A stretch of DNA of 64,000 bases from Valencia hispanica (GCA_963556495.2 OY747712.1:4672134-4736133); one strand, 5' to 3'. Shown: positions 10,993 to 25,504, counted from the stretch's first letter. Program-made: numbers and translations. Notes: generated by a model from the letters alone, not told the origin.

Positions 10993-13900
10993 TGGGGTGC
11001 TGTTTGTAAAGTTACACAGTCAAAAATTTGCTCCAATAATTTGAGTTATTTAGCCTGTCATAAGGGAAAAGACATGGGAGTACAGATTTCTAAGTCATAT
11101 TTTCACCATGTTATTCACTACTTTATAAATGTCACATATTTAATTAGCAAGCTAAATATTTAGTCCTTAGCCTAATATTTAGTTCACAAACTAAAGAAGC
11201 TAAATATTTAGTTTGCAAACTGAATATTTAGCTTTTTAACTAAATATCTGGCTTCATAACTTAATATTTTGTTAAGAAGCTAAATATTTAGTTTGCAAAC
11301 TTAATATTTAGCTTTTTAACTAAATATCTAGCTTCATAAATTAATATTTAGTTAAGAAGCTAAATATTTAGTTTGCAAACTTAATATTTAGCTTTATGAC
11401 TAAATATTTAGCTTCATAACTTAATATTTAGTTAAGAAGCTAAATTTTTGGTTAGCAGATTAAACATTTTGCTTTTTGACTAAATATTTAGCTTCATAAC
11501 TTAATATTTAGTTAAGAAGTTAAATATTTAGTTTGTTAACTTAATATTTATTTTTTGACTAAATATCTAGCTTCATAACTCAATATTTAGTTAAGAAGTT
11601 AAATATTTAGTTTGCAAATTGAATATTTAGCTTTTTGACTAAATGTCTAGCTTCATAATTTAATATTTAGTTAAGAAGCTAAATTTTTAGTTTGCAAATT
11701 AAATGTTTAGCTTTTTGACTAAATATCTAGCTTCATAACTTAATATTTAGTTTAGAAGCTAAATATTTAGTTTGCAAACTGAATAATTTAACTTTTTGAC
11801 TAAATATTTAGCTTCATAACTTAATATTTAGTTAAGAAGCTAAATATTTAGTTTGCAAACTGAATATTTAGCTTTTTGACTAAATATCTAGCTTCATAAC
11901 TTAATATTTAGTTAAGAAGTTAAATATTTAGTATGTTAACTTTTTTTTTTTTTGACTAAATATCTAGCTTCATAACTTAATATTTAGTTAAGAAGTTAAA
12001 TATTTAGTTTGTTAACTTAATATTTATTTTTTGACTAAATATCTAGCTTCATAACTTAATATTTAGTTAAGAAGTTAAATATTTAGTTTGTTAACTTAAT
12101 ATTTATTTTTTGACTAAATATCTAGCTTCATAACTTAATATTTGGTTAAGAAGTTAAATATTTAGTATGTTAACTTTTTTTTTTTTTGACTAAATATCTA
12201 GCTTCATAACTTAATATTTAGTTAAGAAGTTAAATATTTAGTTTGTTAACTTAATATTTATTTTTTGACTAAATATCTAGCTTCATAACTTAATATTTAG
12301 TTAAGAAGTTAAATATTTAGTTTGTTAACTTAATATTTATTTTTTGACTAAATATCTAGCTTCATAACTTAATATTTAGTTAAGAAGTTAAATATTTAGT
12401 TTGTTAACTTAATATTTATTTTTTGACTAAATATCTAGCTTCATAACTTAATATTTAGTTAAGAAGCTACATTTTTAGTTTGCAAATTGAATATTTAGCT
12501 TTTTGACTAAATATCTAGCTTCATAACTTAATATTTAGTTAAGAAGTTAAATATTTAGTTTGTTAACTTAATATTTATTATTTGACTAAATATCTAGCTT
12601 CATAACTTAATATTTAGTTAAGAAGCTACATTTTTAGTTTGCAAATTAAATATTTAGCTTTTTTACTAAATATTTAGCTTAATAACTTAATATTTAGTTA
12701 AGAAGTTAAATATTTAGTTTGTTAACTTAATATTTATTTTTTGACTAAATATCTAGCTTCATAACTTAATATTTAGTTAAGAAGTTAAATATTTAGTTTG
12801 TTAACTTAATATTTATTTTTGACTAAATATCTAGCTTCATAACTTAATATTTAGTTAAGAAGTTAAATATTTAGTTTGTTAACTTAATATTTATTATTTG
12901 ACTAAATATCTAGCTTCATAACTTAATATTTAGTTAAGAAGCTACATTTTTAGTTTGCAAATTGAATATTTAGCTTTTTGACTAAATATTTAGCTTCATA
13001 ACTTAATATTTAGTTAAGAAGTTAAATATTTAGTTTGCAAATAAAATATTTAGCTTTTTGACTAAATATCTAGCTTCATAACTTAATATTTAGTTAAGAA
13101 GTTAAATATTTAGTTTGTTAACTTATTATTTATTTTTTGACTAAATATCTAACTTCATAACTTAATATTTAGTTAAGAAGTTAAATATTTAGTATGTTAA
13201 CTTTTTATTTTTTTTTGACTAAATATCTAGCTTCATAACTTAATATTTAGTTAAGAAGTTAAATATTTAGTTTGTTAACTTATTATTTATTTTTTGACTA
13301 AATATCTAACTTCATAACTTAATATTTAGTTAAGAAGTTAAATATTTAGTATGTTAACTTTTTTTTTTTTTTGACTAAACATCTAGCTTCATAACTTAAT
13401 ATTTAGTTAAGAAGTTAAATATTTAGTATGTTAACTTTTTTTTTTTTGACTAAATATGTAGCTTCATAACTTAATATTTAGTTAAGAAGTTAAATATTTA
13501 GTTTGCAAACTGAATATTTAGCTTTTTAACTAAATATCTGGCTTCATAACTTAATATTTTGTTAAGAAGCTAAATATTTAGTTTGCAAACTTAATATTTA
13601 GCTTTTTAACTAAATATCTAGCTTCATAAATTAATATTTAGTTAAGAAGCTAAATATTTAGTTTGCAAACTTAATATTTAGCTTTATGACTAAATATTTA
13701 GCTTCATAACTTAATATTTAGTTAAGAAGCTAAATTTTTGGTTAGCAGATTAAATATTTTGCTTTTTGACTAAATATTTAGCTTCATAACTTAATATTTA
13801 GTTAAGAAGTTAAATATTTAGTTTGTTAACTTAATATTTATTTTTTGACTAAATATCTAGCTTCATAACTCAATATTTAGTTAAGAAGTTAAATATTTAG

Positions 13901-16900
13901 TTTGCAAATTGAATATTTAGCTTTTTGACTAAATGTCTAGCTTCATAATTTAATATTTAGTTAAGAAGCTAAATTTTTAGTTTGCAAATTACATGTTTAG
14001 CTTTTTGACTAAATATCTAGCTTCATAACTTAATATTTAGTTTAGAAGCTAAATATTTAGTTTGCAAACTGAATAATTTAACTTTTTGACTAAATATTTA
14101 GCTTCATAACTTAATATTTAGTTAAGAAGCTAAATATTTAGTTTGCAAACTGAATATTTAGCTTTTTGACTAAATATCTAGCTTCATAACTTAATATTTA
14201 GTTAAGAAGGTAAATATTTAGTTTGTTAACTTAATTTTTTTTTTGACTAAATATCTAGCTTCATAACTTAATATTTAGTTAAGAAGTTAAATATTTAGTT
14301 TGTTAACTTAATATTTATTATTTGACTAAATATCTAGCTTCATAACTTAATATTTGGTTAAGAAGTTAAATATTTAGTATGTTAACTTTTTTTTTTTTTG
14401 ACTAAATATCTAGCTTCATAACTTAATATTTAGTTAAGAAGTTAAATATTTAGTTTGTTAACTTAATATTTATTTTTTGACTAAATATCTAGCTTCATAA
14501 CTTAATATTTAGTTAAGAAGTTAAATATTTAGTTTGATAACTTAATATTTATTTTTTGACTAAATATCTAGCTTCATAACTTAATATTTAGTTAAGAAGT
14601 TAAATATTTAGTTTGTTAACTTAATATTTATTTTTTGACTAAATATGTAGCTTCATAACTTAATATTTAGTTAAGAAGTTAAATATTTAGTTTGTTAACT
14701 TAATATTTATTTTTGACTAAATATCTAGCTTCATAACTTAATATTTAGTTAAGAAGTTAAATATTTAGTTTGTTAACTTAATATTTATTTTTTGACTAAA
14801 TATCTAGCTTCATAACTTAATATTTAGTTAAGAAGTTAAATATTTAGTTTGTTAACTTAATATTTGTTTTTTGACTAAATATCTAGCTTCATAACTTAAT
14901 ATTTAGTTAAGAAGTTAAATATTTAGTTTGCAAATTTAATATTTAGCTTTTTGACTAAATATTTAGCTTCATAACTTAATATTTAGTTAAGAAGTTAAAT
15001 ATTTAGTTTGCAAATTGAATATTTAGCTTTTTGACTAAATATTTAGCTTCATAACTTAATATTTAGTTAAGAAGGTAAATATTTAGTTTGTTAACTTAAT
15101 ATTTATTTTTTGACTAAATATCTAGCTTCATAACTTAATATTTAGTTAAGAAGGTAAATATTTAGTTTGTTAACTTAATATTTAGCTTTTTGACTAAATA
15201 TCTAGCTTCATAACTTAATATTTAGTTAAGAAGGTAAATATTTAGTTTGTTAACTTAATATTTATTTTTTGACTAAATATCTAGCTTCATAACTTAATAT
15301 TTAGTTAAGAAGCTAAATATTTAGTTTGCAAATTGAATATTTAGCTTTTTGACTAAATATTTAGCTTCATAACTTAATATTTAGTTAAGAAGTTAAAATA
15401 TTTAGTTTGTTAACTTAATATTTATTTTTTGACTAAATATCTAGCTTCATAACTTAATATTTAGTTAAGAAGGTAAATATTTAGTTTGTTAACTTAATAT
15501 TTATTTTTTGACTAAATATCTAGCTTCATAACTTAATATTTAGTTAAGAAGTTAAATATTTAGTTTGTTAACTTAATATTTATTTTTTGACTAATATCTA
15601 GCTTCATAAATCAATATTTAGTTAAGAAGCTAAATATTTAGTTTGCAAATTGAATATTTAGCTTTTTGACTAAATATTTAGCTTCATAACTTCATATTTT
15701 GTTAGAAGTTAATTTTAGTTTGCAAACTTAATATTTAGCTTTTTAACTAAATATCTAGCTTCATAACTTAATATTTAGTTAAGAAGCTAAATATTTAGTT
15801 TGCAAACTTAATATTTAGCTTTATGACTAAATATTAGCTTCATAACTTAATATTTAGTTAAGAAGCTAAATATTTAGTTTGCAAACTAATATAGTTTATG
15901 ATAAATATTCTACTTAAAATATTTAGCTTTTGATTTTTAGTTAAGAAGAGCTAAATATTTAGTTTGTTAACTTAATATTTATTTTTTGACTAAATATCTA
16001 GCTTCATAACTTAATATTTAGTTAAGAAGCTATATTTTAGTTTGCAAATTTAATATTTAGCTTTTTGACTAAATATTTAGCTTTAACTTAATATTTAGTT
16101 AAGAAGTAAATATTTAGTTTGCAAATAGCTTCATAACTTAAGTTAAGAAGTTAAATAGTTAACTTAATATTTGTTTTTTGACTAAATATCTAGCTATAAC
16201 TTAATATTTGTTAAGAAGTTAAATATTTAGTTTGCAAATTTAATATTTAGCTTTATGACTAAATATTTAGCTTCATAACTTAATATTTAGTTAAGAAGCT
16301 AAATTTTTAGTTTGCAAATTAAATATTTAGCTTTTTGACTAAATATTTAGCTTCATAAATTAATATTTAGTTAAGAAGCTAAATATTTAGTTTGTTAACT
16401 TAATATTTATTTTTTGACTAAATATCTAGCTTCATAACTTAATATTTAGTTAAGAAGGTAAATATTTAGTTTGTTAACTTAATATTTATTTTTTGACTAA
16501 ATATCTAGCTTCATAACTTAATATTTAGTTAAGAAGGTAAATATTTAGTTTGTTAACTTAATATTTACTTTTTGACTAAATATCTAACTTCATAACTTAA
16601 TATTTAGTTAAGAAGTTAAATATTTAGTTTGTTAACTTAATATTTACTTTTTGACTAAATATCTAACTTCATAACTTAATATTTAGTTAAGAAGTTAAAT
16701 ATTTAGTTTGTTAACTTAATATTTACTTTTTTGACTAAATATCTAACTTCATAACTTAATATTTAGTTAAGAAGTTAAATATTTAGTTTGTTAACTTAAT
16801 ATTTACTTTTTACTAAATATCTAACTTCATAACTTAATATTTAGTTAAGAAGTTAAATATTTAGTTTGTTAACTTAATATTTATTTTTTAACTAAATATT

Positions 16901-19900
16901 TAGCTTCATAATTTAATATTTAGTTAAGAAGTTAAATATTTAGTATGTTAACTTTTTATTTTTTTTGACTAAATATCTAGCTTCATAACTTAATATTTAG
17001 TTAAGAAGTTAAATATTTAGTTTGTTAACTTTTTATTTTTTTTGACTAAATATCTAGCTTCATAACTTAATATTTAGTTAAGAAGTTAAATATTTAGTTT
17101 GTTAACTTATTATTTAATTTTTGACTAAATATCTAGCTTCATAACTCATTATTTAGTTAAGAAGTTAAATATTTAGTTTGTTAACTTAATATTTATTTTT
17201 TGACTAAATATCTAACTTCATAACTTAATATTTAGTTAAGAAGTTAAATATTTAGTATGTTAACTTTTTATTTTTTTTTGACTAAACATCTAGCTTCATA
17301 ACTTAATATTTAGTTAAGAAGTTAAATATTTAGTATGTTAACTTTTTTTTTTTTGACTAAATATGTAGCTTCATAACTTAATATTTAGTTAAGAAGTTAA
17401 ATATTTAGTTTGTTAACTTAATATTTACTTTTTGACTAAATATCTAACTTCATAACTTAATATTTAGTTAAGAAGTTAAATATTTAGTTTGTTAACTTAA
17501 TATTTACTTTTTGACTAAATATCTAACTTCATAACTTAATATTTAGTTAAGAAGTTAAATATTTAGTTTGTTAACTTAATATTTAGCTTTTTGACTAAAT
17601 ATCTAGCTTCATAACTTAATATTTAGTTAAGAAGTTAAATATTTAGTTTGTTCACTTATTATTTATTTTGACTAAATATCTAGCTTCATAACTCAATATT
17701 TAGTTAAGAAGTAAAATATTTAGTTTGTTCACTTATTATTTATTTTGACTAAATATCTAACTTCATAACTTAATATTTAGTTAAGAAGTTAAATATTTAG
17801 TTTGTTAACTTAATATTTAGCTTTTTGACTAAATATTCAGCTTCATAACTTAATATTTAGTTAAGAAGCTACATTTGTAGTTTGCAAATTAAATATTTAG
17901 CGTTTTTACTAAATATTTAGCTTCATAACTTAATATTTAGTTAAGAAGTTAAATATTTAGTTTGCAAATTAAATATTTAGCTTTTTGACTAAATATCTAG
18001 CTTCATAACTTAATGTTTAGTTAAGAAGGTAAATATTTAGTTTGTTAACCTAATATTTATTTTTTGACTAAATATTTAGCTTCATAACTTAATATTTAGT
18101 TAAGAAGGTAAATATTTAGTTTGCAAATTGAATATTTAGCTTTTTGACTAAATGTCTAGCTTCATAATTTAATATTTAGTTAAGAAGTAAAATATTTAGT
18201 TTGTTAACTTAATATTTATTTTTTGACTAAATATCTAGCTTCATAACTCATTATTTAGTGAAGAAGTTAAATATTTAGTTTGTTAACTTAATATTTATTT
18301 TTTGACTAAATATCTTACTTCATAACTTAATATTTAGTTAAGAAGTTAAATATTTAGTATGTTAACTTTTTTTTTTTTGACTAAATATCTAGCTTCATGA
18401 CTTAATATTTAGTTAATTAGTTAAATATTTAGTATGTTAACTTTTTTTTTTTGACTAAATATCTAGCTTCATAACTTAATATTTAGTTAAGAAGCTACAT
18501 TTTTAGTTTGCAAATTAAATATTTAGCGTTTTTACTAAATATTTAGCTTCATAACTTAATATTTAGTTAAGAAGTTAAATATTTAGTTTGCAAATTAAAT
18601 ATTTAGCTTTTTGACTAAATATCTAGCTTCATAACTTAATATTTAGTTAAGAAGTTAAATATTTAGTTTGTTAACTTATTATTTATTTTTTGACTAAATA
18701 TCTAACTTCATAACTTAATATTTAGTTAAGAAGTTAAATATTTAGTATGTTAACTTTTTTTTTTTTTTTGACTAAACATCTAGCTTCATAACTTAATATT
18801 TAGTTAAGAAGTTAAATATTTAGTATGTTAACTTTTTTTTTTTTGACTAAATATGTAGCTTCATAACTTAATATTTAGTTAATTAGTTAAATGTTTAGTA
18901 TGTTAACTTTTCTTTTTTTTGACTAAATATCTAGCTTCATAACTTAATATTTAGTTAAGAAGCTACATTTTTAGTTTGCAAATTAAATATTTAGCGTTTT
19001 TACTAAATATTTAGCTTCATAACTTAATATTTAGTTAAGAAGTTAAATATTTAGTTTGCAAATAAAATATTTAGCTTTTTGACTAAATATCTAGCTTCAT
19101 AACTTAATATTTAGTTAAGAAGTTAAATATTTAGTTTGTTAACTTATTATTTATTTTTTGACTAAATATCTAACTTCATAACTTAATATTTAGTTAAGAA
19201 GTTAAATATTTAGTATGTTAACTTTTTTTTTTTTGACTAAATATGTAGCTTCATAACTTAATATTTAGTTAATTAGTTAAATGTTTAGTATGTTAACTTT
19301 TCTTTTTTTTGACTAAATATCTAGCTTCATAACTTAATATTTAGTTAAGAAGCTACATTTTTAGTTTGCAAATTAAATATTTAGCGTTTTTACTAAATAT
19401 TTAGCTTCATAACTTAATATTTAGTTAAGAAGTTAAATATTTAGTTTGCAAATAAAATATTTAGCTTTTTGACTAAATATCTAGCTTCATAACTTAATAT
19501 TTAGTTAAGAAGTTAAATATTTAGTTTGTTAACTTATTATTTATTTTTTGACTAAATATCTAACTTCATAACTTAATATTTAGTTAAGAAGTTAAATATT
19601 TAGTATGTTAACTTTTTTTTTTTTGACTAAACATCTAGCTTCATAACTTAATATTTAGTTAAGAAGTTAAATATTTAGTATGTTAACTTTTTTTTTTTTG
19701 ACTAAATATGTAGCTTCATAACTTAATATTTAGTTAAGAAGTTAAATATTTAGTTTGTTAACTTAATATTTACTTTTTGACTAAATATCTAACTTCATAA
19801 CTTAATATTTAGTTAAGAAGTTAAATATTTAGTTTGTTAACTTAATATTTACTTTTTGACTAAATATCTAGCTTCATAACTTAATATTTAGTTAAGAAGT

Positions 19901-22900
19901 TAAATATTTAGTTTGTTAACTTATTATTTATTTTTTGACTAAATATCTAGCTTCATAACTTAATATTTAGTTAAGAAGTTAAATATTTAGTATGTTAACT
20001 TTTAATTTTTTTTGACTAAATATCTAACTTCATAACTTAATATTTAGTTAAGAAGTTAAATATTTAGTTTGTTAACTTAATATTTATTTTTTGACTAAAT
20101 ATTTAGCTTCATAACTCAATATTTAGTTAAGAAGTTAAATATTTAGTTTGTTAACTTATTATTTATTTTTTGACTAAATATCTAGCTTCATAACTTAATA
20201 TTTAGTTAAGAAGTTAAATATTTAGTTTGTTAACTTAATATTTACTTTTTGACTAAATGTCTAGCTTCATAATTTAATATTTTGTTAAGAAGCTAAATAT
20301 TCAGTTTGCAAACTTGATATTTATTTTTTGACTAAATATTTAGCTTCATAATTTAATATTTAGTTAAGAAGTTAAATATTTAGTATGTTAACTTTTTATT
20401 TTTTTTGACTAAATATCTAGCTTCATAACTTAATATTTAGTTAAGAAGTTAAATATTTAGTATGTTAACTTTTTATTTTTTTTGACTAAATATCTAACTT
20501 CATAACTTAATATTTAGTTAAGAAGTTAAATATTTAGTTTGTTAACTTAATATTTATTTTTTGACTAAATATTTAGCTTCATAACTCAATATTTAGTTAA
20601 GAAGTTAAATATTTAGTTTGTTAACTTATTATTTATTTTTTGACTAAATATCTAGCTTCATAACTTAATATTTAGTTAAGAAGTTAAATATTTAGTTTGT
20701 TAACTTAATATTTACTTTTTGACTAAATGTCTAGCTTCATAATTTAATATTTTGTTAAGAAGCTAAATATTCAGTTTGCAAACTTGATATTTATTTTTTG
20801 ACTAAATATTTAGCTTCATAATTTAATATTTAGTTAAGAAGTTAAATATTTAGTATGTTAACTTTTTATTTTTTTTGACTAAATATCTAGCTTCATAACT
20901 TAATATTTAGTTAAGAAGTTAAATATTTAGTATGTTAACTTTTTATTTTTTTGGACTAAATATCTAGCTTCATAACTCAATATTTAGTTAAGAAGTTAAA
21001 TATTTAGTTTGTTAACTTATTATTTATTTTTTGACTAAATATCTAACTTCATAATTTAATATTTTGTTAAGAAGCTAAATATTCAGTTTGCAAACTTGAT
21101 ATTTATTTTTTGACTAAATATCTAGCTTCATAACTTAATATTTAGTTAAGAAGTTAAATATTTAGTTTGCAAATAAAATATTTAGCTTTTTTACTAAATA
21201 TCTAGCTTCATAACTTAATATTTAGTTAAGAAGTTAAATATTTAGTTTGTTAACTTATTATTTATTTTTTGACTAAATATCTAACTTCATAACTTAATAT
21301 TTAGTTAAGAAGTTAAATATTTAGTATGTTAACTTTTTATTTTTTTTTGACTAAATATCTAGCTTCATAACTTAATATTTAGTTAAGAAGTTAAATATTT
21401 AGTTTGTTAACTTATTATTTATTTTTTGACTAAATATCTAACTTCATAACTTAATATTTAGTTAAGAAGTTAAATATTTAGTATGTTAACTTTTTTTTTT
21501 TTTTTGACTAAACATCTAGCTTCATAACTTAATATTTAGTTAAGAAGTTAAATATTTAGTATGTTAACTTTTTTTTTTTTTGACTAAATATGTAGCTTCA
21601 TAACTTAATATTTAGTTAATTAGTTAAATATTTAGTATGTTAACTTTTTTTTTTTTTGACTAAATATCTAGCTTCATAACTTAATATTTAGTTAAGAAGC
21701 TACATTTTTAGTTTGCAAATTAAATATTTAGCGTTTTTACTAAATATTTAGCTTCATAACTTAATATTTAGTTAAGAAGTTAAATATTTAGTTTGCAAAT
21801 AAAATATTTAGCTTTTTGACTAAATATCTAGCTTCATAACTTAATATTTAGTTAAGAAGTTAAATATTTAGTTTGTTAACTTATTATTTATTTTTTGACT
21901 AAATATCTAACTTCATAACTTAATATTTAGTTAAGAAGTTAAATATTTAGTATGTTAACTTTTTATTTTTTTTTGACTAAATATCTAGCTTCATAACTTA
22001 ATATTTAGTTAAGAAGTTAAATATTTAGTTTGTTAACTTATTATTTATTTTTTGACTAAATATCTAACTTCATAACTTAATATTTAGTTAAGAAGTTAAA
22101 TATTTAGTATGTTAACTTTTTTTTTTTTTTGACTAAACATCTAGCTTCATAACTTAATATTTAGTTAAGAAGTTAAATATTTAGTATGTTAACTTTTTTT
22201 TTTTTTGACTAAATATGTAGCTTCATAACTTAATATTTAGTTAAGAAGTTAAATATTTAGTTTGTTAACTTAATATTTACTTTTTGACTAAATATCTAAC
22301 TTCATAACTTAATATTTAGTTAAGAAGTTAAATATTTAGTTTGTTAACTTAATATTTACTTTTTACTAAATATCTAACTTCATAACTTAATATTTAGTTA
22401 AGAAGTTAAATATTTAGTTTGTTAACTTATTATTTATTTTTTGACTAAATATCTAGCTTCATAACTTAATATTTAGTTAAGAAGTTAAATATTTAGTATG
22501 TTAACTTTTTATTTTTTTTGACTAAATATCTAACTTCATAACTTAATATTTAGTTAAGAAGTTAAATATTTAGTTTGTTAACTTAATATTTATTTTTTGA
22601 CTAAATATTTAGCTTCATAACTCAATATTTAGTTAAGAAGTTAAATATTTAGTTTGTTAACTTATTATTTATTTTTTGACTAAATATCTAGCTTCATAAC
22701 TTAATATTTAGTTAAGAAGTTAAATATTTAGTTTGTTAACTTAATATTTACTTTTTGACTAAATGTCTAGCTTCATAATTTAATATTTTGTTAAGAAGCT
22801 AAATATTCAGTTTGCAAACTTGATATTTATTTTTTGACTAAATATTTAGCTTCATAATTTAATATTTAGTTAAGAAGTTAAATATTTAGTATGTTAACTT

Positions 22901-23785
22901 TTTATTTTTTTTGACTAAATATCTAGCTTCATAACTTAATATTTAGTTAAGAAGTTAAATATTTAGTATGTTAACTTTTTATTTTTTTTGACTAAATATC
23001 TAGCTTCATAACTCAATATTTAGTTAAGAAGTTAAATATTTAGTTTGTTAACTTATTATTTATTTTTTGACTAAATATGTAGCTTCATAACTTAATATTT
23101 AGTTAAGAAGTTAAATATTTAGTATGTTAACTTTTTATTTTTTTTGACTAAATATCTAGCTTCATAACTTAATATTTAGTTAAGAAGTTAAATATTTAGT
23201 TTGTTAACTTATTATTTATTTTTTGACTAAATATCTAGCTTCATAACTTAATATTTAGTTAAGAAGTTAAATATTTAGTATGTTAACTTTTTATTTTTTT
23301 TGACTAAATATCTAACTTCATAACTTAATATTTAGTTAAGAAGTTAAATATTTAGTTTGTTAACTTAATATTTATTTTTTGACTAAATATTTAGCTTCAT
23401 AACTTAATATTTAGTTAAGAAGTTAAATATTTAGTTTGTTAACTTAATATTTACTTTTTGACGAAATGTCTAGCTTCATAACTCAATATTTAGTTAAGAG
23501 TCTAAATTTTTTGTTTGCAAATTGAATATTTAGCTTTTAGACAAAATATTTAGCTTCATAACTTAATATTTAGTTAAGAAGCTAAATATTGAGTTTGTTA
23601 ACTTTATATTTAGCTTGCTAACTAAATATTTAATTTGAAACTGTGCCATTTATAAGCGAATATATAACATGGACACAAATACGAATTTGGAAAATATACC
23701 CCCACTTTTTTCTTTTATGACGGGCTACATCACCCAAAATATTACTGTTACTTTTGGTCTGTGTAACTTTAAAAACGGCACCCCA
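10993..23785. mobile_element. giant foldback-type DNA element with a satellite interior
   Basis: The left arm (10993-11150) and the reverse complement of the right arm (23640-23785) align along almost their whole length of about 150-160 bp. Both start TGGGGTGC, then share 'taaagttacacag', 'ttatttagcc' or 'gatgtagccc' with 'tgtcata', 'ccatgttat' and 'ataaatg.cac'. Between the arms lies only the 79-bp tandem array. Two related copies with the same left arm occur at about 40146 and 58433, with far smaller interiors. Long inverted arms with a repetitive interior and no transposase describe a foldback element. I could not define a TSD. The exact ends beyond the core are uncertain because copies differ in the first 15 bases. 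Confidence 0.8.
11152..23637. repeat. 79-bp satellite array, about 158 copies
   Basis: The period was measured by eye: 'aagaaggta' recurs at 16452 and 16531. Each 79-bp unit is itself four diverged units of about 20 bp, each built on TAAATATTTAG, which with a flanking C is a perfect 12-bp palindrome. The four spacers ('gttaagaag', 'tttgttaac', 'tttttgac', 'cttcataac') distinguish the sub-units. Variants include TTTGCAAA types and poly-T types. Higher-order duplication is evident: marker variants at 11221, 11441 and 11781 recur at 13511, 13731 and 14071, always 2290 bp away (29 units). Markers at 20251 recur at 20721 and 22757. Extremely AT-rich, with no ORF of note. Confidence 0.96.
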
Positions 23786-23789
23786 TTGA

Positions 23790-25200
23790 ATCAAATCTAA
23801 ACATATATATATATTTTTTTGTCTAATGTTAATATTAGTAATCAGTTTTGAGGAAACCAGTGAGAAGGTGCTCTGCATAGTAATGTGCTGCAGTGATGGT
23901 GGGATCTGCTCTGCAGTTCTGTCTAATTTCAGCTCCACCACTTGTCATTATAAGCAGAGATATTAGCACTTTTCACCTGTTGCAGCTCGACAAACATCAA
24001 AGCTTCAGAGGAACGGCTGTGATAAATTCGTCCTGTGACTCAGAGCCACATCCTCCAATCCACAAAAAAATGCCCATAATTGTGATTTATTTCAGCACTT
24101 CAGAAAGAAAGAGACGAGGACGCCGCGGCTGGACTGATTGCGCTCTGCTTCATCTGTTTGTCATGCCTTAGCCGAGCACATTTGAACTCTTCAAGCAATC
24201 TGCTGAACAGCCTTGGGTGAAGACAGGAAAGAGGAGCTCCATTAAGAGATTTTCATTTTCCCCTTTCACAGTGTGAACACTTCTTCATGTGCCAGAAACA
24301 CTCGAGGAGTCTGTCGGAGATTGAATTTGCTCACAGGTAAAGCAGGAATATGAGGTTCGGGACGCTTTTCTGCTGCATTCACAGGCTGCAGGGACTTCAT
24401 CTGTTTCTCCTTTGTCTGCTTTGACAGCTACAGAAAAACCGCTGCAGCTTCGACAAACACGAATACAAAAACCAATTTCTGCTCCACATATAAACATTCA
24501 CCTGACAGAACCCTGTGACAACATGATGCAGCGACAGAACAGGAGCTGGGAGGAAATGACCAGAGTTCAGAAAAAGCTTTAGTTTCACCATCTGGCTGCT
24601 TTATGTCAACAGCTACTGTCAGTTATAGCAGATTAAGACTGATTTAGTGTAGAAAACTGAATAAATGAGACTTAATCCAAAATAAGAAGATTACATTTTC
24701 TCTGCTTCAGTGAAAAAATGTGGATTTATTTAGTCATTATCAGCTGAAAAGACTCCCGCGGTCTGATTCAGTAGATGGTTCGGACGTGCCTCGGCCTCCT
24801 CGTGTTCTTCTTTACCCGACGACGACCTCCTTGAAATCCTGCTGTTTTCACCCACCACTGGGCCCGGAAGCGGTAACAGTTCATTTGGTTTAAAATCAGA
24901 CGTTCATGGAGAAGTTTCCTTCCGGTGTCCTGAAAAGTTTGGAGAGTTCCTCCTTCGGCTCCATTCACACTGAGATGGAGTTGATTCGATCCATAACAAG
25001 CACCATGCACACATTTTTTTAAAAGTAGTCATGACCTGTAATTTTCACTTTTCCACGAGAAAAAAATGTATGTTATGATTGCCTAACGATTATACACTGG
25101 CCTGATAGCCGATATTTAAAAGTGTTCGTCAACCAGCCCACGTGCACGCGCACTCAAATACGTGATTTTAATTCCTGGCCGACTTGACGTCAAAGCGCCG
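23790..25200. other. intergenic, nothing assigned
   Basis: Moderate GC, not obviously repetitive. Short ORFs on both strands (for example 24768-25010 minus) lack recognisable domains. 23960-24240 has a balanced composition and might be conserved noncoding DNA, but this cannot be judged without a comparison. Confidence 0.45.
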
Positions 25201-25214
25201 CCATTACTCAATTC

Positions 25215-25475
25215 TAGTGATGGGAATTCCAGCTCTTTTTGGAGAGCCATTTCTTTTGGCTTGGCTCACCATAAAGAGCCGGCTCTTTCGGCTCCTCAGA
25301 TTTTCTGTTGCTTAAAGTGTATTTATTACCAAAATTACCAAATGTACCAAAACAAGCGGGGGGGGGGGGGATGAAAAAATAAATAAATAACGGCTCCCAA
25401 TGACGAGCCGGCTCCCATCGTTCACTTCAAAGAGTTAGCTCTTAGAGCTGGTTCGTTCGCGACCGACACATCACC
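25215..25475. mobile_element. hAT-like MITE ('TAGTGATGGGAATTC' type)
   Basis: The left end reads TAGTGATGGGAATTCC and the right end ...GACACATCACC, giving an inverted AGTGATG/CATCAC pair. The interior has the paired 'gagccggctc' and 'gagccggctccca' words typical of a very common teleost hAT-derived MITE. A poly-G run sits at about 25360. There is no coding capacity. The TSD was not resolved. Confidence 0.65.
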
Positions 25476-25504
25476 GATTCGAAGTACGAACCCGACCGTG
25501 AAAG

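Noticed and set aside
11152..23637. CRISPR-like regular array
   Set aside because: The 79-bp units are contiguous and similar throughout, with no unique spacers, and the genome is a fish.
23630..23941. 103-codon minus-strand ORF
   Set aside because: It runs through the right arm of the foldback element and has no recognisable domain.
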